Assembly: GCA_913062865.1 (NCBI GenBank)
Contig: CAJXWO010000005.1
Span: 1 to 64,000 of the forward strand
Length of the DNA stretch: 64,000 bases
Source: an uncultured Paracoccaceae bacterium
Lineage (GTDB): Bacteria; Pseudomonadota; Alphaproteobacteria; Rhodobacterales; Rhodobacteraceae
Reading direction: 5' to 3'
The position numbers and the translations under genes were made by a program. Shown piece after piece: positions 18,427 through 25,312 of this stretch. The notes under the pieces are model-generated. The model made no database searches. It was given only the letters and a program-made list of their open reading frames with translations, and was not told where the DNA came from. Positions within the stretch are counted from its first letter, which is position 1, and the number at the start of each line of letters is the position of its first letter.

Positions 18427-18446
18427 GTGTCAACCTTGATTGACAC
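18427..18446. promoter_or_regulatory. PpsR/CrtJ-type operator overlapping a -35-like element
   Basis: GTGTCAACCTTGATTGACAC is a perfect inverted repeat with 7-bp arms and a 6-bp spacer. It fits the PpsR/CrtJ consensus TGT-N12-ACA (TGTC-N10-GACA) that represses photosynthesis genes in purple bacteria. Its right arm contains TTGACA, a perfect -35 hexamer, so a bound repressor would block the promoter of the BciB-like gene 48 bp downstream. PpsR binding is inferred from the motif only. Confidence 0.6.
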
Positions 18447-18493
18447 GTGCGAACGGACCTGCGACGCTTGGAAGGTCTGACCCGGGGGCCGCC

Positions 18494-19729
18494 ATGAACG
18501 CACCGAAACATCCGCACTTGTCCGAGGGCCTGACCGCGCCGCGGATCGGCGGGGATGCCCGGCCGGGCCTGTGCACCGATTGCGGCGTGTCCCGCATGGG
18601 CGACGGGCGCGCCTGCGGCAAGGCCTGTCAGTTCATCCAGCCCGACTATGACAGCGCCGAGGCGCGTGTGCACGGCCGCCTGCCCGACTCGGCGACGGAC
18701 GAGGCCTTCTTTGGCGTCACCGCGGGCATGCTGCGCGCGCGGCTTTCTCCCCCGGCCGAAGGCGCGCAATGGACCGGACTGACCACCGCCCTGGCCGCCC
18801 AGCTGTTGCGCAGCGGCACTGTCGATGCGGTGCTGACCGTGGCCCCCCATCCGGACGACCGATGGCGCCCCCAGCCCGTGATCGTTACCGACCCCCAGGC
18901 CATGGCCGCCGTGCGCGGCATGCGCATGGGCTACGCACCCACACTCGCACTGCTGGAAGACGCCGCCGCCGCGGGTCACCGCCGCATCGCGATGATCGGC
19001 ATTCCCTGCCAGGTCTACGCCCTGCGCGCGATCGAGGCCGATCTGGACCTCGACCGGCTTTACGTCATCGGCACGCCCTGTTCGGACAACACCACGACCG
19101 AGAACTTCCATACGTTCCTGGGCCTTCTGGACGACCGGCCCGAGACGATCAGCTACCTTGAGTTTCGCGCCGATTACAGGGTCGAGTTGCGGTTCGACGA
19201 CGGCCGTCCGACACGGACCGTGCCGTTTCTCAAACTGCCGCTGTCCACCCTGCCCGCCGATTTCTTTCCCATGACCTGCAAGACCTGCGTCGATTACACC
19301 AATCGGCTGGCCGACATCACCGTGGGCTACATGGGCGGCGATGGCGACCAATGGCTGATCGTCCGCAATGACCGGGGGGCCGAGATGCTTGCGGCCTTGG
19401 GCGACCGGGTCACCACCCGTCCGCTCACCGACAAGGGCAAGCGCGAGGGCGCGGTCAAAGGCTTTCTGGTGAATACCGAACGCGCGGCGGGCGGTCTGCC
19501 CCTGCGGTCCATGCCTGACTGGGTGCGGCCCATCGTGGCCTTCCTGCAGCCACGCATCGGGCCACGGGGGCTGGAGTTTGCCCGCGCGCGCGTCGAGATG
19601 AAGGCGATCGAGACGATCCTGCACCTGCGCCGCGCCCACCCGGCGCGGATCAAGAACATGGTGCCGCCCCATGTCTGGCGGGTGGCGGCGCGCTATGGGC
19701 TTGTGCCCGCGCCCGATGAAACCCGGTAA
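18494..19729 (+). CDS. bciB: BciB-like F420-hydrogenase-beta family Fe-S flavoprotein (putative divinyl chlorophyllide reductase)
   Basis: A 411-aa protein of the coenzyme F420 hydrogenase/dehydrogenase beta-subunit family. The N-terminus has a cysteine cluster (GLCTDCGVSRMGDGRACGKACQF), followed by a GIPCQVYALRAI block and the motif CKTCVDYTNRLADITVGYMG. The spacing and the C-terminal motif resemble BciB, which reduces the 8-vinyl group of divinyl chlorophyllide using ferredoxin, and its relative 7-hydroxymethyl-chlorophyll reductase. A PpsR-type operator directly upstream supports a bacteriochlorophyll role, implying a phototrophic or formerly phototrophic host. Without the rest of the photosynthesis genes in view this stays a strong suggestion; another F420-beta-family reductase is the alternative. 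Confidence 0.6.
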   Translation: MNAPKHPHLSEGLTAPRIGGDARPGLCTDCGVSRMGDGRACGKACQFIQPDYDSAEARVHGRLPDSATDEAFFGVTAGMLRARLSPPAEGAQWTGLTTALAAQLLRSGTVDAVLTVAPHPDDRWRPQPVIVTDPQAMAAVRGMRMGYAPTLALLEDAAAAGHRRIAMIGIPCQVYALRAIEADLDLDRLYVIGTPCSDNTTTENFHTFLGLLDDRPETISYLEFRADYRVELRFDDGRPTRTVPFLKLPLSTLPADFFPMTCKTCVDYTNRLADITVGYMGGDGDQWLIVRNDRGAEMLAALGDRVTTRPLTDKGKREGAVKGFLVNTERAAGGLPLRSMPDWVRPIVAFLQPRIGPRGLEFARARVEMKAIETILHLRRAHPARIKNMVPPHVWRVAARYGLVPAPDETR

Positions 19730-19735
19730 TGCGGC

Positions 19736-20800
19736 CTATGCCGCCTCGTGCATGAGGATCGCCGCCTCGGAAGACGACAGGGTGCGCCGTGCATAGGCAC
19801 CGTAGAGGATCGGATCCTCGACAAGATCGGGGAACTGGCCGGTCAGGCGGGCCCGGTCCTCGTCCGACAGGCTTGCAAGCGATGCGCTGGCCGGATGGAA
19901 GCTTTCGGTTTCCACGCCATTGGCCCAAAGCACCTGGTGCCGGTCCAGCAGAAGGTGGATATACAGCACTTCGCGCACATTGGTGTCGACGCGAATGGTC
20001 GACCCGTTCACCATATCCTTGGCGGCAACCAGCACCTCGGGCGTGTTGAACAGCGCCAGGGCGGTGCGCCCGCGCACCAGCATGCGGTGCTGGGGCGACA
20101 CCAAGAACTCTTGGTCCGGACGCTCGATGCCCAGAGCGCCGGTGCTGATCCGGATCGGGCGCAATTCCGGCATCGCGTAAAGCCGCGCGCCGGTCATGCG
20201 GCGCCCGCCAGTCCAAAGGATTTCTTGTGCGCCGTCATCCTTGGTCAGGACCCGGTCGCCCTCGCGCAGCTCTTCCACTGGGCGGTCCCCGTCCGGAGTG
20301 CGGATCCGCGTGCCAGGCGTGAAACAGATCACCCCGCCAGAGCCGCTGTGCATGACCGTCTCATTGACCGGTGATAGGGTGTGATGCACGACCCAAAGCT
20401 CGGTGTTGCGCGGCGGTAATTCGTCCAGGAACATCAGGAGCGGCGGAGCATCGCCCCCCACCTCGATCAGCGTGACGGTGTAGCTTTGCGACCCGTCCGT
20501 TACCACGAAACTCGCATCGCTCAGCGGATGGCCGACCTCGACCTGGTCGAGCCTCCGCGTGCCGCTGATGGCCGCACCGACAAGCCGCCGGACCATCCTG
20601 GCGGCGCGCCTGCGCGTATCTGTTTCCCCTTCGGCATGGTCGAGCTGCAAAAGCGCACTCGAGCCATCCACGCGTACCGGTTCCCCTCGCCACGACCAGG
20701 CCGCACCGACATCGAGCGCATGCAAGGGTGCCGCGCTCAGGCCGTCCAGTTCCGTTTGCGACCAGGAAATGACGAACGTGCCACGAAAGCCCGCTCTCAT
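19736..20800 (-). CDS. Hint-domain protein
   Basis: A 354-aa protein whose C-terminal half is a Hint (hedgehog/intein) module: it begins at VICFTPGTRIRTPDGDRPV (about residue 157), with GDRVLTKDDGAQEILW, SPQHRML, and a closing LDRHQVLWANGVETESFHP block. The first 150 residues contain VFVISW-like and TVTLIEVGG beta-rich sequence without a recognised domain. Rhodobacteraceae encode many such proteins, some secreted through type I systems, with the Hint part thought to cleave itself. There is no signal peptide. It ends 7 nt from the convergent bciB-like stop and is not obviously linked to its neighbours. Confidence 0.83.
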   Translation of the reverse strand: MRAGFRGTFVISWSQTELDGLSAAPLHALDVGAAWSWRGEPVRVDGSSALLQLDHAEGETDTRRRAARMVRRLVGAAISGTRRLDQVEVGHPLSDASFVVTDGSQSYTVTLIEVGGDAPPLLMFLDELPPRNTELWVVHHTLSPVNETVMHSGSGGVICFTPGTRIRTPDGDRPVEELREGDRVLTKDDGAQEILWTGGRRMTGARLYAMPELRPIRISTGALGIERPDQEFLVSPQHRMLVRGRTALALFNTPEVLVAAKDMVNGSTIRVDTNVREVLYIHLLLDRHQVLWANGVETESFHPASASLASLSDEDRARLTGQFPDLVEDPILYGAYARRTLSSSEAAILMHEAA

Positions 20801-21009
20801 TGCCTGTAACTGCCTCAGTTTGCTCGTTTTGTTTTCTTTATTGGGGAAAGGTTAACAGAAACGAATCAGTCAAAAAAGGCTAAACTTTCAGATCATTCCG
20901 ATCCGCACAGGACTGCGCCCATCGGGCCGCAGGGCCGGGGCTTGCCACAATCCGCTTGCACCCGGCCCCGCTGACCCGGCACAAATTTGGAAAAAAGGGG
21001 GGACAAACC

Positions 21010-21924
21010 ATGCCGCTGACCATGAACCGCGAGGTGTTTATCACCTGTGCCGTCACCGGCTCGGGCGGGACGCAGGACCGCAGCCCCCATGTGCCCCGCA
21101 GCCCCGAACAGATCGCCGCCAGCGCCATCGACGCGGCCAAGGCGGGCGCGGCCATCGTCCACTGCCACGTGCGTGAGCCTGACACCGGAGCACCCACGCG
21201 TCGGTTGGAACTGTACCGCGAGGTCACCGACCGGATCCGCGCGGCCGAGGTCGATGTGGTTCTCAACCTGACCGCGGGCATGGGAGGCGACATGGTATTC
21301 GGCCCGGTCGAGGCCCCGCTGCCGCTGAAGGAAACCGGCACCGACATGATCGGTGCGACCCAGCGCATGGCCCATATCGCAGAATGCCTGCCCGAGATCT
21401 GCACGCTCGACTGCGGCACGATGAACTTCGCCGAGGCCGATTACGTCATGACCAACACGCCGGGCATGCTGCGCGCGATGGGCCGGATGATGACCGACCT
21501 GGGCGTTTGTCCCGAGTTCGAGGCCTTTGACACCGGCCACCTGTGGTTCGCCAAACAGCTCGTGACCGAGGGCGTGCTGAAGGACCCAGCACTTGTGCAG
21601 CTGTGCATGGGGGTGCCCTGGGGCGCGCCCAATGACCTGAACACCTACCTTGCCATGGTGAACGCGATCCCCGCGGGCTGGCACTGGTCGGCCTTCTCGC
21701 TCGGGCGCGATCAGATGCCATTCGTCGCCGCCGCGGTATTGGCGGGCGGCAATGTGCGCGTGGGGCTCGAGGACAACCTGTTCCTCGACAAGGGCGTGCT
21801 GGCGACCAACGCGCAACTGGTCGAACGGGCCGTCACGGTGATCGAAGGCATGGGTGCCCGGGTCATCGGGCCGCAGGCCGTGCGCGACCGCCTCGGCCTG
21901 ACAAAACGCGCCCCGGCGGGCTGA
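21010..21924 (+). CDS. BKACE family enzyme, probable 3-dehydrocarnitine cleavage enzyme
   Basis: A 304-aa member of the beta-keto acid cleavage enzyme family (DUF849), Zn-dependent enzymes that condense a beta-keto acid with acetyl-CoA and split it to acetoacetate and a new CoA ester. The metal-binding motif HCHVREPDTGAPTRR (about residues 46-60) is intact, as are the N-terminal ITCAVTGSGG and the C-terminal GGNVRVGLEDNLFL signature. Because a carnitine-dehydrogenase/thioesterase fusion follows in the same operon, the expected substrate is 3-dehydrocarnitine, giving betainyl-CoA. ATG 21010 was chosen over the TTG in the ORF track. Confidence 0.88.
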   Translation: MPLTMNREVFITCAVTGSGGTQDRSPHVPRSPEQIAASAIDAAKAGAAIVHCHVREPDTGAPTRRLELYREVTDRIRAAEVDVVLNLTAGMGGDMVFGPVEAPLPLKETGTDMIGATQRMAHIAECLPEICTLDCGTMNFAEADYVMTNTPGMLRAMGRMMTDLGVCPEFEAFDTGHLWFAKQLVTEGVLKDPALVQLCMGVPWGAPNDLNTYLAMVNAIPAGWHWSAFSLGRDQMPFVAAAVLAGGNVRVGLEDNLFLDKGVLATNAQLVERAVTVIEGMGARVIGPQAVRDRLGLTKRAPAG

Positions 21925-21927
21925 GCC

Positions 21928-22554
21928 ATGGCAACGATCCTTTGCTACGGCGACAGCAACACCCATGGCACGCGGCCCATGGCGATCGCGGGCGTCTCGG
22001 AGCGCTATCCGCCCGGCGCGCCCTGGCCCGACGTGATGGCCGCAGCCCTGGGCCCCGATCATCGCGTCATCGCCGAAGGGCTGCCCGGGCGCACCACCGT
22101 CCACGAAGACCATGTCGAGGGCGGCGCACGCAGCGGCATCGCCGTCCTGCCCGCGATCCTGCACAGCCACAAACCCATCGACCTGATGGTGCTGATGCTG
22201 GGCACCAATGATCTCAAGAACCGCTTTGCCGTCACCGCCTACGAAATCGCACGCTCGGCCGAGCGGATGGTGCTGGCCACCCGGGCCGAGGGCGTGGTGC
22301 GCGATATCCTGATCGTCTGCCCTGCCCCCGTGCGCGAAACCGGCACCCTGACGGATGTCTTCGCCGGGGCCGAGGCGCGGCAACGGGGGCTGTCCGATCA
22401 CCTGCGCGCCGTGGCGGAACGGCAAGACTGCGGCTTTGTCGATGCGGGCGCGCATGTGCAGGTCTCGGACCGGGATGGCGTGCACTGGGAGGCCGAGGCG
22501 CATCGGGCCTTCGGCACCGCCATGGCCCGGATCCTGCGCGACCGTCTTACCTGA
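21928..22554 (+). CDS. SGNH/GDSL-family hydrolase within carnitine operon
   Basis: A 208-aa cytoplasmic SGNH hydrolase. Block I is ILCYGDSNTHG (catalytic Ser in GDSN), block III is MLGTNDLKN, and block V is DRDGVHWEAEAH with the Asp-x-x-His dyad. The length and the block I sequence resemble bacterial arylesterase/acetyl-xylan-esterase-like members of the SGNH fold. It begins 3 nt after the BKACE stop and ends 14 nt before the carnitine dehydrogenase gene, so it belongs to the carnitine unit. An acyl-carnitine esterase role, feeding free carnitine to the pathway, is plausible but unproven. Confidence 0.85.
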   Translation: MATILCYGDSNTHGTRPMAIAGVSERYPPGAPWPDVMAAALGPDHRVIAEGLPGRTTVHEDHVEGGARSGIAVLPAILHSHKPIDLMVLMLGTNDLKNRFAVTAYEIARSAERMVLATRAEGVVRDILIVCPAPVRETGTLTDVFAGAEARQRGLSDHLRAVAERQDCGFVDAGAHVQVSDRDGVHWEAEAHRAFGTAMARILRDRLT

Positions 22555-22568
22555 ACAGGAGCATTTCC

Positions 22569-23990
22569 ATGCCCAAGGCATCCATCATCGGCGGCGGCGT
22601 CATCGGCGGCGGCTGGGCCGCGCGGTTCCTTCTGAACGGCTGGGACGTGGCGGTCTTCGACCCCGACCCGGAGGCCGAGCGCAAGATCACCGAGGTGCTG
22701 GAGAATGCCCGCCGCGCCCTGCCCGCGCTTTACGACCGGCTATTACCCGCCGAGGGGCGGCTGAGCTTCTGCCCCACGCTGGCCGACGCCGTGACAGGTG
22801 CCGACTGGGTGCAGGAAAGCGTGCCCGAACGGCTGGACTTGAAACACAAGGTGCATGCCGAGATCACGCGCCGTGCGCCATCGGGGGCGGTCATTGGCTC
22901 TTCGACCTCGGGCTTCAAACCCTCGGAGCTCACTGCGCAGGGCGCCCGCGTGATCGTCGCGCACCCGTTTAACCCGGTCTACCTGCTGCCGCTGGTGGAA
23001 CTGGTGGGCGACGCGGCCCATTGCACACAGGCCGCCGAGATGTTGCGCGGCATCGGCATGTATCCCCTGACAGTTCGACAGGAGATCGACGCCCATATCG
23101 CGGACCGCCTGCTCGAAGCCGTCTGGCGCGAAGGGCTTTGGTTGATTAAGGACGGCATCTGCACGACCGAAGAGCTCGACGATGCGATCCGCATGGGCTT
23201 TGGCCTGCGGTGGGCGCAGATGGGCCTGTTCGAGACCTACCGCATCGCCGGGGGCGAGGCGGGGATGAAGCATTTTCTCGAACAGTTCGGCCCGGCGCTG
23301 CAATGGCCATGGACCAAGCTGATGGACGTGCCCGAATTCGACGCGGCCCTTGTCGAGCTGATCGCAGAGCAGTCCGATGCCCAATCAGGCCATATGTCCA
23401 TCTGCGAGTTGGAACGCTTGCGCGACGACAACCTTGTCGGCATGATGCGAGCGCTCAAGCGTACTGGCAGCGGCGCGGGTGGCGTGATCACAGCGCATGA
23501 GGCTGCGCTGGCTGCGCCTGCGCCCATGGGTCTGCCCGTCACCGTGGACCGCACCGTGCCCCAGACCTGGGCCGACTATAACGGCCACATGAACGAAACC
23601 CACTACCTCGAGGCGGGTGCGCAGGCCTCGGACCGGTTCATGGAGATGATCGGGGCCGACGCCGCCTATATCGCGGGCGGGCAAAGCTACTTCACCGCCG
23701 AGAACCACATCACATATCTGGACGAGGTGCTGGCCGGGTCTCGCCTGACGATCACGACCCAGGTGCTGGCGGCCAAGGGCAAGGCGCTGCACCTTTTCCA
23801 CCACATGCACCGGGGCGATGGTGTGCTGGCGGCCACGATGGAGAGCCTGCTTTTGCACGTCGACCTGACGACTCGGCGCACCAGCGATCCCGCGCCCCAT
23901 GTGCGGGAACAGATCGACCGGTTTGTCGCCGCCCATGCGGACCTGGCCCGGCCCGCGCAGGCCGGTCGGTTCGTGGGGCAGAGGCCGTAG
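22569..23990 (+). CDS. lcdH: L-carnitine dehydrogenase fused to hot-dog (betainyl-CoA) thioesterase
   Basis: A 473-aa bifunctional protein. Residues 1 to about 310 form a 3-hydroxyacyl-CoA-dehydrogenase-type NAD enzyme: Rossmann motif IIGGGVIGGGWAARFL, GSSTSGFKPSEL and VAHPFNPVYLLPLVELVG. The C-terminal 140 residues are a 4HBT hot-dog domain with TWADYNGHMNETHYL, which contains the DYxGH motif. The fusion matches carnitine 3-dehydrogenases in which the second domain hydrolyses betainyl-CoA. With the BKACE enzyme it would turn L-carnitine into glycine betaine plus acetoacetate. No regulator sits beside the operon. Confidence 0.88.
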   Translation: MPKASIIGGGVIGGGWAARFLLNGWDVAVFDPDPEAERKITEVLENARRALPALYDRLLPAEGRLSFCPTLADAVTGADWVQESVPERLDLKHKVHAEITRRAPSGAVIGSSTSGFKPSELTAQGARVIVAHPFNPVYLLPLVELVGDAAHCTQAAEMLRGIGMYPLTVRQEIDAHIADRLLEAVWREGLWLIKDGICTTEELDDAIRMGFGLRWAQMGLFETYRIAGGEAGMKHFLEQFGPALQWPWTKLMDVPEFDAALVELIAEQSDAQSGHMSICELERLRDDNLVGMMRALKRTGSGAGGVITAHEAALAAPAPMGLPVTVDRTVPQTWADYNGHMNETHYLEAGAQASDRFMEMIGADAAYIAGGQSYFTAENHITYLDEVLAGSRLTITTQVLAAKGKALHLFHHMHRGDGVLAATMESLLLHVDLTTRRTSDPAPHVREQIDRFVAAHADLARPAQAGRFVGQRP

Positions 23991-24049
23991 GCGGGTCCAG
24001 AGGAGGGCTGCCGCTGGCCCGGCACCTGCAGTGCTATTCGGGCCGGGTC

Positions 24050-25312
24050 TCAGCCCAGACCGGTCACCGCCTCATCCATCGCCGTCAGGAACCGCGCGAT
24101 CTCGGCTTCGGTATTGTAGTGGCAGACCGACACGCGGATGCAGTCCTCCATGCCCAGTGGCCCAAGGATATTGCCGCAGTAGTGATCGTTCTTTCGGATA
24201 TGGACGCGGATGCCCCGCTGCCCGAGGAACGCCACAAGGTCGGCAGAGGCAATCGCGTCAAGCCTAAGCGACACTACGCCTTCGCGCCCCTCGACCGCGT
24301 CACCGCCGACCAGCTCGACCCCCGGCATCTCGGAGAGCCCCCGCAGATTACCCGTGCCGTGCAGCATCGCGCGGATCAGGTGGGCCTCATGCGCGGCGAT
24401 CGCGCGCCCCGCAGCCTTTAGCCTGTTGCGGCGCGCACCTGTCTCGCCCATCTCGGTGCCCAGCCACTCAAGGTAGTCCACCACGTCGGAAAAGGTTGCA
24501 TAGGCCCCTGTGTCGCGTGTGCCCAACTCCCAGGCCGCCTCTGGCCCGCCGATCAGGTTCTCCTTTGCCAACCCGGTCAGCCGGTCCGACGCCCAGCCCA
24601 CGCCATAGCCATGGCGCGAGAACATCTTGTAGGGCGACACCGCGTAGCCATCGGCACCGATCGCCGCCACATCCACCGCGCCGTGGCTGGCATGCTGGAT
24701 GCCATCGACGATGAGCAAAGCGTCGGGCGCGACCTCACGGATCGCAGCGGCGATGCCCGCCACATCAACCGACATGCCTGTGACGGGCGAGGTATGTACG
24801 ATGCTCGCCACACGCACATCCGCCCGCAGATGCGCGCGGTAGGCCTCCACGCTCACGGTGCCGGTCTCGTCGTCATGGTGAACCGCGATCAATTCGCGCC
24901 CCGTGACACCGGCCCATCGGCCCATCGCGCTGCGCGACGCGGGGTGTTCCAGCGTGGAGCCGATCATCACGCCGCCCTCAGCCGCGCCCAGCGCCGCGGT
25001 GCGGATCAGGCGAAACAGAACCTCTGTCCCGCTTTCGCCCACGAACACGGTGCCACCCGGCGCGTTGAAGAACGCCGCCATATCCGCACGACCCCGGGCG
25101 ATCACCTCCATCAGCCGGGCCGAGGCCGCGTTGGCGCGGCCCTGGTTGTCGGGGATGCCCGCATAGAAGGCCGAGGTTTCGATCACCGAATTGAGATGCA
25201 GCGACCCGCCTGCGTTCTCGAGGAACAAGCGCGGGCCTTCAAAGGGACAGCTCTCCACATGGGCGAAACGGCTGCGCACGGCCTCCATCAGGCCAGGGCG
25301 GGATGTGATCAC
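24050..25312 (-). CDS. Class V aminotransferase-fold PLP enzyme
   Basis: A 420-aa fold-type I PLP enzyme of the class V (cysteine desulfurase/isopenicillin-N-epimerase-like) group. Visible features are FLENAGGSLHLN near residue 30, the STLEHPASR block, the VDGIQHASH stretch carrying the PLP-binding Asp and the likely Schiff-base lysine in SPYKMFSRHG. The C-terminus has RLDAIASADLVAFL and CIRVSVCHYNTEAEI. It starts in an ATGA overlap with the FAD/GcvT gene and is last in the four-gene operon. Substrate unknown; desulfurase, lyase and epimerase activities all occur in the family. Confidence 0.82.
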   Translation of the reverse strand: MITSRPGLMEAVRSRFAHVESCPFEGPRLFLENAGGSLHLNSVIETSAFYAGIPDNQGRANAASARLMEVIARGRADMAAFFNAPGGTVFVGESGTEVLFRLIRTAALGAAEGGVMIGSTLEHPASRSAMGRWAGVTGRELIAVHHDDETGTVSVEAYRAHLRADVRVASIVHTSPVTGMSVDVAGIAAAIREVAPDALLIVDGIQHASHGAVDVAAIGADGYAVSPYKMFSRHGYGVGWASDRLTGLAKENLIGGPEAAWELGTRDTGAYATFSDVVDYLEWLGTEMGETGARRNRLKAAGRAIAAHEAHLIRAMLHGTGNLRGLSEMPGVELVGGDAVEGREGVVSLRLDAIASADLVAFLGQRGIRVHIRKNDHYCGNILGPLGMEDCIRVSVCHYNTEAEIARFLTAMDEAVTGLG

